Source of the DNA: Prasinococcaceae sp. CCMP 1430
Taxonomy: Eukaryota > Prasinodermophyta > Palmophyllophyceae > Prasinococcales > Prasinococcaceae
Assembly (NCBI GenBank): GCA_013416795.1
Contig: RQSC01001094.1
Location: forward strand, 1,912 to 63,257
Direction: 5' to 3'
Length of the DNA: 61,346 nt
Made by a program: the position numbers and the translations under genes. This document shows positions 18,757-28,177 of the stretch, piece after piece. Below the pieces are notes generated by a model, which did not search any database, was not told the DNA's origin, and saw only the letters and a program-made list of their open reading frames with translations. Each line of letters opens with the position of its first letter. The first letter of the stretch is position 1.

Positions 18757-19058
18757 CCACGATGAGATGGCTTTCAGTCGGAATCAACAGTGCGCTAGGT
18801 CCGGCCCAGAATATATCCGTTATGCTCGTACACACTTTCTGTCTCATTCTCCCTCTCGTTTAGACTAGGACTAGACTAGTACTGTTGTCACAAGTGACTA
18901 TTTGAATGGATGAACTGCTGTTTTTGGCGCCAAAATCGATGCTTGATGAGTAGTCTAGTCTAGACTAGTACTAGTCAATCACATGATTGTACTGTACCAA
19001 GTTTTGTATCAGTCTATGGTTTCCGTTTCGTTTCTGGCTGAGGCGAGGAAGGGCCGCC
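18757..19058. other. Spacer and promoter of the next sulfotransferase
   Basis: AT-rich spacer with many TAGACTAGT-type short palindromic motifs (18860-18975). It ends with a TTTTGTATCAGTCTATGG element and a TTTCCGTTTCGTTTCT stretch 25-60 nt before the ATG at 19059. The same cassette occurs at about 17870-17912. Confidence 0.55.
18921..18934. promoter_or_regulatory. Palindromic E2F-type site
   Basis: Second copy of TTTTTGGCGCCAAA, 125-138 nt upstream of the ATG at 19059. The matching position in both promoter cassettes suggests a functional cell-cycle element or simple co-duplication. Confidence 0.55.
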
Positions 19059-21134
19059 ATGCGGGGCGTCGGGCTGCGGCGCGCCACAGCGGGTGCGCTG
19101 GGGTGGGGCGGGCGCGAGCGGCCCGCACAGCGCACCGCGGAGGGAGGGGGCACGGGACATCGCGTAGCTCCGTCCCGCGGGATGGGCACGGCTGCCCGGA
19201 GTGGCGCGGGGCGCTGCGATGGCGGCGTTGGCCCGCGCACCCGCGCGGTGCCCTCCGCGGTTTTCGTCCGCTTTCGTGCCCTCGTCCTCGTCGTCAATGC
19301 GGCGCTCGCGCTCCTGAGCCTGGTCCCGCCGGCTGAAGGTGTTGGCGGCACGCGGCGTTCGGATCCGAGCCTGCGGGAGCTCGAGGGGCGCCTCGAAGGA
19401 AAGGTGTCTGACCACGCGGTGCGTCGTGCCGAGGCCGTTCCGGGTGGTTCGAGACGCCGGCAGCGAGGAGAGCGAAACGATGGCGTGGCCGCCAGCGACT
19501 GGTGGCCCGAGGAGGGCGACTGCTCGGCGATGCTTGCCGGTCTCGCCTCGGTCCACGTTCGAAGCAACTACCTGTCTGCGAGCGGCGAAGAGGGCGGCGA
19601 TGCGAAGAATGTTGTGCAAGAAGGGTTCATGCCTGTGTCGTTCGAGCCTCGGCACTTCGTGTGTGATGCGCACCGCGCGAGGGGTGCGCTGCTGTCGGCC
19701 GAAGCGCACGACTGGCCTAGTGCTGCGCGCGACAAGGCCACCGGTGCCGCGGTAGTGCGCGCCGCCGACAGTGCCAGCGTGTTCAGCGGCGCGAAGAGCG
19801 GCGGCGGCAGTGCCAGTACTGGGGACGAGGCCGAGCGGGCGCTCATATATTGGATGCATGAGCGCAAGGCGGGCGGTGACCTCGTCAAGGGGTGCATGAA
19901 CGTGCCGACGAAAGGTCATAACTTTGGTTTTTACGGCAAGGATGAGGAGATACCATTCGGGCGGCAAGAGTACTGTAACCGGTCGCAATCACTGCTCGCG
20001 AACACCTCCGCGTTGACGGTCGTGACCGAGTACTTTGCGCCGCCGGTGATGTGCATGCACGACGAGGCGGTGATGCGACACACGAGCTTCGTGGCCGTCG
20101 TACGCCACCCACTCTTCCGCTGGCAGAGCGAGCTTTCATGGAGTTCGGCAATCGCAAAGCTCGATGGCGTTTGGCAGCTTTTTGCGGAGGAGCCTCCCCC
20201 GCTTGGCGGATGCGAGCCGGGCCGCCCTTGCACCGGGTCTGGTGGCATACGAGAATACCTGCAGCCCGGCAAGCTCAGCCCGAGGTCACGCGAGCGCATC
20301 AGCGACGCGCAGCTCGAGGCGGCCATGCGTTCCCTGCGCTCCTGGATGGATAACACCTGGGATGGAGGAAAACGTTGCAGGGATATGCGAGACAAAGACA
20401 TGAAAGCAGCAGGCCCGCGAGACAAGGCTCTGTCGAGGGCTGGGCATATCACAGAAAGCTGCTACATTGACAATTATCTCGTGCGTCTTCTGTCACAGAA
20501 TTGCTCCTGCGATGTTGGTTTGCTTCAGACGGCGAGGCGTGCATCCAGCGACACACTTTACCTCCACACTAACCGCGACGGGTGCGAAATCAACTATCAC
20601 CGCCGGGTGACGTACGAGGATTTCCTGCTGGCACGGCAAGCTGCGGCTTCATTCAACGCACTTGTTCCACTCGAGCGTCTCCAGTGCGACGCGAAGCGGG
20701 TGTTCGCACTCCTGGGTGGCAACACCGGCGCGTCGATGCACCCTGACTTCTCGCTCCCGTCGGGCAGTCACGTCAGCACGCTGGAGATCCGCGTACTGGA
20801 GGTGCCGGAGCTTCGCGCGATGCTCGAGGCGGACAACATGTACGACCTGGTGAGTCTGCGCTAGCGGCGGGCGCTGCGGCGCCCACCCATCCGATGACAA
20901 CAGACTGACTGACTGAGTGCGCCGCACGCGCGCATCGAGTGCGCTGACACATCGCTGCTCATTCCCGACGCCAACGCGTCTCGCTGCTCCGCGCATGCGG
21001 CCCCCCGCACGCGCGCACAGATGCTCTACGAGTGGATTTCCCAGGAGCTCTATCCGAGCTACTTCTGCGAGCCGCCCCTCGTGTCGCCGGCGCTCGATCC
21101 CAACGCCCGAAATGCGCTCGGGCGCTCGCGCTGA
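19059..21134 (+). CDS. Type II membrane sulfotransferase-like protein (family C)
   Basis: Start ATG at 19059 (GCCGCCATGC). Exon 1 runs to 20849 (GACCTG|GTGAGT) and exon 2 runs 20940-21134; the 90-nt intron is phase 0 and the joined protein has 661 residues. An N-terminal basic region is followed by a hydrophobic segment (LVLVVNAALALLSLV, about residue 75). WMHERKAGGDLVKGC (about residue 264) is the likely 5'-phosphosulfate loop. VVRHPLFRWQSELSW (about residue 346) fits the 3'-phosphate-binding R-x-P...R...S pattern. Several Cys residues suggest a lumenal domain. Exon 2 adds a coding-looking tail ending in MLYEWISQELYPSYFCEPP. If the splice is not used, the protein ends nine bases past the donor region at 20864. 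Acceptor specificity is unknown. Confidence 0.68.
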
Positions 21135-21613
21135 TGGCGCCGCGAGGATCTGCGCGTACCCCACCACACGGCTTTTCAAGTACAGTAGTGCTAGTACGAA
21201 GTACAGTAACCAGCGACTCTGCGCTGATGCGCAAAAGTGCATTCATTCTGCTTATGTCTACGGCCGAAATCGAAATCGAATTGGAATTGCAACGCAATGT
21301 GGCGCCAACACCCGCGCGCGAGCGAAGGTCAATATGCATTTGAATTCGAGTAGGCGCGACGGCGCCGACGGCCACACCGCGCGCGCATGGCGGCGGCGGC
21401 GGCCACCGCAGCGTACAGCGCCCTCGCTGCCACGCACGCAGGGTTCGTGGCCCGGGCGGCGGCGCGCGTGTGGTCGGGTAGGGGAACTTTTTTTTTGCGC
21501 GGCAGCAGCGATCGGCTAGTCGGCGTGCAGGGAGAGGCACGCAGACATCGGTCGCTCGAGCTTGGGTCGCGCTGGGCACCGCCCGAGCCGCGTGCGCGGC
21601 AGTAGCTCGCGGT
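21135..21613. other. Intergenic region / promoter of GT31 gene
   Basis: Contains AT-rich patches with TACAGTA-type motifs (21180-21215) and TATGCATTTGAATTCG near 21332, like the AT islands before other genes. A T run occurs at 21489. No gene recognised. Confidence 0.55.
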
Positions 21614-23089
21614 ATGCGGGCGTTGGAGGCTCATGCGGACGGCCCGCGCCTCGCGCGATGCGCGCGATGCGGCTTCTCTCGCCTCGCAATGTACGGCGCT
21701 GCGCTCGTGCTACTCGCATTGACGACAGGCACGCTCTTGGCGTCGCAGAGGCAGGTGGGTAAGAACAGAGATGCCCGCGCGGGCATCGAAAGCAGAAGTT
21801 CGCACCGCCTCCTATTGGGAATGGGAGGGCCTGAGATCTCATCGCGCAGAGACAGTCGTGGCGGCTGGACCACCGACTCCGTCCTGCCCCACGCGCGTAG
21901 CGAAGGGGACATTCTGGCCTTCGTCGCAGTATTCACTGGCTTTGGCGAAAGCTCCGCTGCTCGACGAGCCAACTTGCGCGCGACGTGGTTCCCGGCCTCG
22001 CGTGACGCGCTGGCCAAATTTGAAGAGAGACACAGCATCGCCATGCGATTCGCTGTAGGGGATGCCGATGCGAGCGCACCAGTAGGTAACATCACAGCGC
22101 AGGAAGCCGAAGCAGCGCTGCAAGCAGAGGTCGACATCTATGGAGGCTTCATGCGCATGCACGGCGTTACGGAGCGCTACAGCAATTTGCCTCACAAAAC
22201 GCGCACCTTCTTCGCGTCTGCAGCGCGCCACCCGCTGCTGTCGCGGGCGCAGTGGCTGGTGAAGATTGATGACGACGTGTACGGTGCGTCGGGCAGGACA
22301 ATGCGCCGGTCGCCAGCGCGTGGCTGCCAGTGGCGTTGAGCTCGCCACGCCGTGCACTTGCCAGAATGTCCGGATCTATCCATCTCGCAATCGGATTTGT
22401 GATCATCTCTGACTGTCCTGCTCACAGTCATACCTCGCAACCTAAACGCAGTGTTGCGCCGGCACACTCCTGCGTCGGGTGCAGAGCAGCGCATTTACCT
22501 CGGGGTCGTTAAAGCGGGTGATATTTACCGCCCCGGCCATGAGGGCTGGGGGAGCAAGGTGCGCTCGCTTAGCAACGCCTTTCAGAGCGGTGGCCAGCCC
22601 CGTCGTCGTGCCCGATCTGAGCGGCGCCTGCAAGCAGCTGACGCGCATGCGCCATGCCCTGCGCGTCAAGTGGGTGGAGCCAAGCTGGGGGCTGCTCGCG
22701 TCGCAATACTATCCGAACTGCTTCGGTACCGCCTACGCCGTGTCACAAGCAGCTGCTGCTCAGTTGGGATCGTTTGCCGGCTCGGCGCTTCGGTATCTCG
22801 CGAATGAAGATACGATGATGGTGCGCACGCGCACGCCCGCATGCGCACGCGCTCGTGCGTGCGCGTTCTAACACGCACGCACGCGCGCACGCACGCGCGC
22901 GTTCACACCCAGGGACTGTGGAGCATTGCGTTCGGCTGGGACATGGTGAACGAGCCGGACCTGGGTAGGGCGCGGTGCGGCGAGGGCGCAGCGGTGGTGT
23001 ACGAAGTATGGGAATGCGCGGGGCTCTGCCACCCGGAGAAAGATATGTCCGCTCTACATGCCAATTCCTCGTGCAACTTGGACTCGTGA
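21614..23089 (+). CDS. Beta-1,3-galactosyltransferase family (GT31) glycosyltransferase
   Basis: Four exons proposed from splice signals and frame: 21614-22283, 22428-22558, 22635-22820 and 22913-23089 (introns 144, 76, 92 nt; 387 residues). The N-terminus carries a signal anchor (MYGAALVLLALTTGTLLA, about residues 24-41). FVAVFTGFGESSAARRANLRATW matches the GT31 opening motif (R..R..WR.TW). WLVKIDDDVYV holds the DDD metal and UDP-sugar site, with the last codon split by intron 1. VKWVEPSWGLLASQYYPNCFGTAYAVSQ corresponds to the family KW...YP.Y..G.GYV.S block. NEDTMM corresponds to the ED[V/T] motif near the C-terminal part. The inferred role is Golgi galactosyl or GlcNAc transfer to glycoproteins or polysaccharides. 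The exact 3' splice of intron 2 (22635 or 22638) is uncertain. Confidence 0.78.
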
Positions 23090-23950
23090 ACATAGCCACG
23101 CACTCTTACCATCGCACCCCTCGACTATCGTTTGTGACCACCGCCACCGCCCTCATACCATTGAACTCATCTCTCGACTATCGTTTCCTCTCAGTATACA
23201 CGGGGCGCATCCCCGCGCGCGTCCGGTCTCCCTCTCCCATAGCTACTGTAGCTATGCTGCTCAAAATGTAACACCCCGCGGAAAATTTTGGGTGCGAAAA
23301 TCAAATTTGAGGCGAACAGGCGGCTCGACGCTGTACCCGTCTCCCCCTGTGCGGGGGAAGGGGGGGGGTACTGGGTCGACCGTTATCGCAATTGGACGTG
23401 GAGAAGTCGATCGTGAGCCGCGGCGCTGCGGCTCTGCCTCCTCCCCGCCCTGCACGGCCTCTGCCGTGCCGAGCCGCTCGGCGCTCGCTGCGCGCCGAGT
23501 GGCGCTCTGCTGCCAACTCTCGCTCTCAATTATACAGTTTCGCCGGTGGGCAGCACTTGTGCAAGTGTAGGCTAGGGCGTGGCGCTGGCCGGGGTGTGCC
23601 GCGGGGGCCTTTTCTGGCAATGTAGAGACATGGTTACGAGTCCTTCGCGGCCGCGCGACCAGTCGCGCGTGGCCTCGCTTCAGGGCCCCCTCCGTAGTAG
23701 CCACGTCGGCAATCCTGTACAGTAGGACTTTTTAGTAGTCTCGGACTATGCATCGAGATGATGGCCGTTCGCTCGGTGTGCGAGGCTCAGGATGCGAGCC
23801 TGCGAGTGCGTGCGGCCAGCTGGCAGGTCCACAGCGCGCGCACCCGGCGGCGCCTCCCCGCCCGGCCCGCCCCCCCGCGCGCCGCCACCCCTGTCCATGC
23901 GTCGAAGGCGCCGCGCTGGGTAAAGAGCGGCGTTGGTTGGCGTTGAGTGG
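23090..23950. other. Intergenic region
   Basis: An AT-rich patch at about 23265-23315 is followed by a GGGGGAAGGGGGGGG motif near 23350, reminiscent of the G-rich leader of the family B sulfotransferases. The rest is GC-rich with no convincing reading frame. It probably holds the promoter of the gene starting at 23951. Confidence 0.5.
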
Positions 23951-25183
23951 ATGGGTCCTGCGGCGAGGGCGCGCCCGCGTCAGCGCCGCGGTTTGCGGGG
24001 GCGGCGGCGGGGCGAGGGGAGAGCGGCGGCAGCGGCGGTGGCGGCGGCCCTCATGCTGGCCTGTGACGCCGCCGTCGTGAGAGCTCACTTGAGCGACGCG
24101 GCGCTCCTGGCCCTGGCGGCACGCTACGACGAGACGCGCGCTCTGGCGCTGCGTGCGGCGGCCGAGGGCGGCGCCTCAGGGCGCGGCGTCGGGTGGCTGC
24201 ACATACCTAAGTGCGGGACCGCTTTCGGCGTGGCGCTGTACCACTACGCGTGCCGGCGGTAGGGACGCTTACGGTGGTGGGAGGGTACGCCGTCGTTTAA
24301 CGGGTTGCGTACGAAACCAAACTGCAGGATCCAATCTGAGACGGTGCCGTACGCGAACGGCGAGGGCAGGCGCCCTCTTCGCCAGGGATATCCGGTCGGC
24401 AGAATACATAGCGACCTCGTGGACGGCTATCCAATGGCCAGGTGGTGCCCGCGCGCGCGCTTTGCCAATGTCAAAGGGGATCACACACCGTACATTTTGC
24501 TGCGCAGAAAGGCCAGGCACGAAGGCAACGCAGGCGTGGCCTGGGCCACCATGCTGCGTCGGCCCAAGCAGCGCCTCTTGAGCGCCTACGGCGCGGGGTT
24601 GCACGCCATGAGGATGTCCAAGGACTACGCATTCGCTATGTACGCGCTCGTGGAGACGCCGCTCATGTTTGCGCGCGTGGGGGGCGTGGCGGGTTGCCAG
24701 ACGAAATCCTTACTGGACAAGCACTGCGGGCAGAGAGGCGAGCGCAGGGACGGGCTGCGGCGTGGGGATGTCGCCAGGGCGAAGCGCGTGCTCGCCGAAC
24801 AGTTCACGTATTTTGGGATTACGGACAGGTGCGCAATCCAAGAGTGGGCGCAGATAGACACGCGTTGTGTGCAAGCGTCGCGCTGCCGAGGCCCTGACCG
24901 CCGCCGCCGGCGCGCCCGCAGGTGGCAAGAATCTATTGCGCTGTGGCATGCCGTGGTCGGGACACCTGCTCCGCCCGAGCAGCTCGCCGTCGAGCTCATG
25001 GACAGCAGGCACACGCCCTCGAACGGCTTCGACGCGCGCGAGCAAGTGGACGTTGGATCGCAGGCGAGGCGCTACGACGAGTCGGCGCTTGACGGCTTCG
25101 AGGACGAGGCGGACGAGGAGGTCTACAGGTTCGCGGAGTTCGAGAAGCTCCGCTCCGAGCGCGCGAAGTTGCAGTGCCAGTGA
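23951..25183 (+). CDS. Secretory sulfotransferase-like protein (family D)
   Basis: Start ATG at 23951, Arg-rich cap then AAAAAVAAALMLACDAAVV as signal anchor (about residues 26-45). WLHIPKCGTAFGVALYHYAC (about residue 81) is a textbook 5'-phosphosulfate loop (H-I-P-K-x-G-T). A GTAGGG donor at 24259 fits after that exon; the apparent in-frame TAG at 24260 then lies inside the intron. In-phase acceptors are at 24327, 24369 and 24402 (exon 2 starting one base later), giving introns of about 70-145 nt. Exon 2 has MLRRPKQRLLSAYG, the 3'-phosphate-binding motif, and ends with a charged tail. If no splicing occurs the gene is a pseudogene with one stop. The family includes glycan and tyrosyl sulfotransferases; the substrate is unknown. 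Confidence 0.68.
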
Positions 25184-25352
25184 CCCAGTGGTACACACAC
25201 GTAGACTAGACTACTGTGCGGGTGTCGCGCCTGGAGGACCCACTCAAGCGTCCTTCCGCGCGGCGGCAAAGGCGGTGCACACGTCGCGCGCGGCGTGGCG
25301 CCCGACAGACAGCCCCGCTCGCGCTGACGGTGAGCCCCTTCCTTCCCTCCTC

Positions 25353-25388
25353 ATTAGGGTTAGGGTTTATATTAGGGTTAGGGTTTAC
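25353..25388. repeat. Telomere-like interstitial repeat
   Basis: Two tandem 18-nt units, each containing TTAGGGTTAGGGTTTA, which mixes TTAGGG with the plant-type TTTAGGG heptamer. It lies in a spacer downstream of a sulfotransferase. It could be a relic of chromosome-end repair or a telobox-type regulatory element. Confidence 0.75.
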
Positions 25389-26167
25389 TACTTGTTTCAG
25401 ATGCGAACTGTTGAGGGCATCCCTCGCGCGTTCGTTTTGACCTCGGGGCGTTCCCGTTCCCCCGCGCGCGTTTGAACGCGCCCGCCCGCGGCGACGCGCC
25501 GCAGCGGTGGCGGGGTCCGGTGTGTGTGGGGGGGGTGTCCGGCGTGAAGGGTGGAGGGGTGGCTGTGGGGTGGCGGAGGCGGCGTCCGCGCGCGCGAGCT
25601 GGCGGTGCCACTCCGCGCGCGTCCTGGGAGGGGTGTGTGGGGAGTGGGGGGGGAAGGGAAGGGACGGAGTGAGGGAGGGAGGGTGGGGGGGGAGGGAGGG
25701 CGGGAGAGCGCGTGCCACACACCGTCCCCTTCCGGCACCGCCGACCGACGCCCGACGCGTGACCTCGAAATGAATGCATTTTAAGTCTCCCGTGGCTAAA
25801 TGTAATTCCATTAGAAATGACGTAGCCAGAGACCGAGCGCCGGTGCGTTCCCCCGCGGCAGCAGGGGACGGCGCGAGTCCCGCGCGGGCGAGGGGGTGGG
25901 GAGGGGAGGGCGGGGGTGAGGGGCGCCACACGCGCCGACGCCGCGAGATCTCTGCTGCGGTGTGACTGAGGTCATCGGCGCCGCGGCCGCGGCCGCGGCC
26001 GTGGCGACCGATGCGGCGCGGGATCTACAGGTTCGCGCTCAAGCTCTTCGAGGCGAGGCTCGCGCGCTTCAACGTCACGGTCACTGGGTCACATACATAC
26101 ACGTAATGATGATAGAGTGTACAGGCGCGTCGCGCACGATGGTGGCAGGCATGGCATGCCGAACCGC
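25389..26167. other. Intergenic region with strongly G-rich strand
   Basis: 25510-25710 is very G-rich on the + strand, with many runs of four or more G (potential G-quadruplexes). Long Pro-rich frames on the other strand are a by-product. An AT-richer stretch follows at 25770-25820. A short coding-like frame (MRRGIYRFALKLFEARL..) occurs at about 26010-26107. No complete gene recognised. Confidence 0.5.
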
Positions 26168-27856
26168 TCAGAATGGCAGGTTGATGAATCGTGAGCGGAG
26201 CGCCTCGCTCGCCGTGGCGCGCCCCCTCCACAGCGACCCGCGCGGCGCTATGAGCGTCTCGGCAAGGGCCCAGCCAGCGCCGCCGTTCGCATCCAAGATC
26301 TCCGTGTCGAAGCCGTCCATCATGCCCGAACGCCGCGCCTCCCGCAGATCACCGCCGCACCTGTCGAGGGCGCGCTGCCTCCAGCGCTGGAGCGCCTCCC
26401 TGTTCTTCAGCTGCGGAATCGCCAGCTGGAGCAGGACCAAGCCAGCTGAAAAAGTGTCGAAGCACCCCGGCAGGAAGGCCCCGTAGAGCACGGGCGACGC
26501 CAGCGTGGCGATGGCCGGCACGGTGGCCCGCGGCGTCTTCTTGGGCACGCACAGGAGCTCCGGCGGAGAGTACACCGGGTCGAAGAAGCCCTGGTCGGGG
26601 TTGAAGTTGACTTGCGCGCGAAGGTCGGCCGCTGCACCCATGTCGATGACGCGCAGGCGCCCGCGGCTTCCCAACAGCAGATTGGCCGGCTTGACGTCCC
26701 TGTGCACGATGCCGGCGGCGTCGAGCTTCTTCAGGGCTGCGAGCAGCTGCTTCATGACCTTTCGGACGACTTCCTTGCGCCTGCGCAAGTCGAGGCCCTC
26801 ATCGCGCAGCCCCTCCTGCTCGCGCCCCCGCAGCCACGCATCGAGGGAGGCCAGCGGTGCGCGCGAGCGCATCGCGTCGTCCAGGGTGAGAGCGCCATCG
26901 AACTTCCAGACGAGCACCTGCCCGGTGCCATCGCCCGTTTCGAAGCTGCCCAGGTACGGCGCGCCGACGCCCGGCATTGAGACCGCCATGCGCTCGTTCA
27001 TATAGCGCTCGGCCACCGAGGTCTCCGCGGCGCCCACAGCGATGGTGCCCCGGCTCAGGAAGTCGCGGCGCGCCTCGCCCAGCGAGTCACGCCTCGTCCT
27101 CTTCAGCACGTACTCCCTCTTGTCGCGCCCGGTGCCCTCGGCGAGGTCCACGCGCCCGAAGTTGCCGCCGCCGAGGTTCTGCTGCGTCACGAAGCTGTCC
27201 TCGCTAAAGCGCCCGCGGAAAAGCCCCAGCACCGGCCGCGCCACGTAGAAGTACAGCACGCCGCTGTACGGTCCCGGGCTGAGGAACGCGTACGACGCGA
27301 GGGCAGCGGTCAGCAGCGGGAAGTCAGAGGCGAACGAGGTCGCGGCCGACGCGGCGGACGTCACCACGGTGGGCAGCTGCACGTGCACGTCCGCGAGGTC
27401 GGATGCCTTGAAGATGCCCTCCAGCGCCTCGGCTGCGCCCGCGGGCAGGGCGCCATTGGCGGCGTCCAGCAGGGCGGGCGCCACCGAAGCCTGCGCCGCG
27501 GCGTCCAGCTCTTCCCCGGCAATCGCCGCTGCGGCCGGGACAACCCCGTCGGCAACCACCGCAACGTTCACGCACGGTTCGCCATTGAGCGCCTGCACCC
27601 AGCAATCGACAGCGTCGTCCACGCCGTTGGCGCCGCTGCCGGCCGCGACCACCGCGCTCCCGCGTCGCGGCGCCCGCAACACACGCGGGCGAGTCGTTTG
27701 CGCCGACGGCCACACGCCCGCCCGCCCGCGAGGCTGCCGCGTCGCAGCGCGCGCGTGTGCCCACCTCACGCCGGAGGGCCGCAACGCAACCGCAAAAAGC
27801 ACAGTCTTATCCACACTGTGGGGCGCAAGCGGCCTCGCCCGGTCCCCATCAAACAC
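26168..27856 (-). CDS. STN7/STN8 (Stt7)-family thylakoid serine/threonine kinase
   Basis: About 562 codons in one exon. The Arg/Ala-rich N-terminus looks like a plastid transit peptide. A short region with two cysteines (DCWVQALNGEPCVN, about residues 83-96) and a membrane segment (FPLLTAALASYAFLSPGPYSGVLYFYV, about residue 180) precede the kinase domain, as in STN7/STN8. Kinase motifs: LGGGNFGRVDLAEG, lysine in YVLKRTRR, GIVHRDVKPANLLL, VIDMGAAADLR (DMG for DFG) and the family-specific FFDPVYSPPELL plus SPVLYGAFLPGCFDTFSAGLVLLQ. These kinases phosphorylate light-harvesting and photosystem II proteins. No ATG exists in frame upstream of the kinase domain: the frame runs from a stop near 27895 without Met, so a 5' exon or a non-AUG start is needed. 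Confidence 0.85.
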   Translation of the reverse strand: MFDGDRARPLAPHSVDKTVLFAVALRPSGVRWAHARAATRQPRGRAGVWPSAQTTRPRVLRAPRRGSAVVAAGSGANGVDDAVDCWVQALNGEPCVNVAVVADGVVPAAAAIAGEELDAAAQASVAPALLDAANGALPAGAAEALEGIFKASDLADVHVQLPTVVTSAASAATSFASDFPLLTAALASYAFLSPGPYSGVLYFYVARPVLGLFRGRFSEDSFVTQQNLGGGNFGRVDLAEGTGRDKREYVLKRTRRDSLGEARRDFLSRGTIAVGAAETSVAERYMNERMAVSMPGVGAPYLGSFETGDGTGQVLVWKFDGALTLDDAMRSRAPLASLDAWLRGREQEGLRDEGLDLRRRKEVVRKVMKQLLAALKKLDAAGIVHRDVKPANLLLGSRGRLRVIDMGAAADLRAQVNFNPDQGFFDPVYSPPELLCVPKKTPRATVPAIATLASPVLYGAFLPGCFDTFSAGLVLLQLAIPQLKNREALQRWRQRALDRCGGDLREARRSGMMDGFDTEILDANGGAGWALAETLIAPRGSLWRGRATASEALRSRFINLPF

Positions 27857-27895
27857 AACGTTGCCCGTCGCCCGAATCTCCCCTCTGTCTAGCTA

Positions 27896-28177
27896 GAGAG
27901 ATCTGAATTGCTGAAGCAGGTCAAGCTGAACTGAATTGGCCGAATCTAGATCAAGAGGCATCTGCCGCACCATCACATGGTATCGTGCTCGTGGGTACAC
28001 CTGCGCGCGCGCGACCAAGGCCATCAATGGCTCCGACGCTTACAGGCGGCTCTTCGCCACGGCGACCAGGGGTAGCGCGCATGCACATATTTGAGGCTCT
28101 GCTGCACAGAGACAACGCGTTCGTACCATCTTGTCAGGCGCGTGCTCGTGCACCGACCTGCCTCTCTAGCTAGCTAG
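27896..28177. other. Short spacer
   Basis: Region between the 3' end of the PYROXD2-type gene and the kinase 5' end, containing CTAGCTAGCTAGCTAG just after the PYROXD2 stop. No gene recognised; a missing first exon of the kinase could lie here. Confidence 0.4.

Noticed and set aside
24259..24262. In-frame stop as proof of a pseudogene in sulfotransferase D
   Set aside because: The stop overlaps a good GTAGGG donor, and in-phase acceptors give introns of normal length, so splicing is the simpler explanation.
25378..25931. Long Pro/Arg-rich frames on the minus strand
   Set aside because: They are the mirror of a G-rich, low-complexity strand, present in several frames at once, with no domain-like composition.
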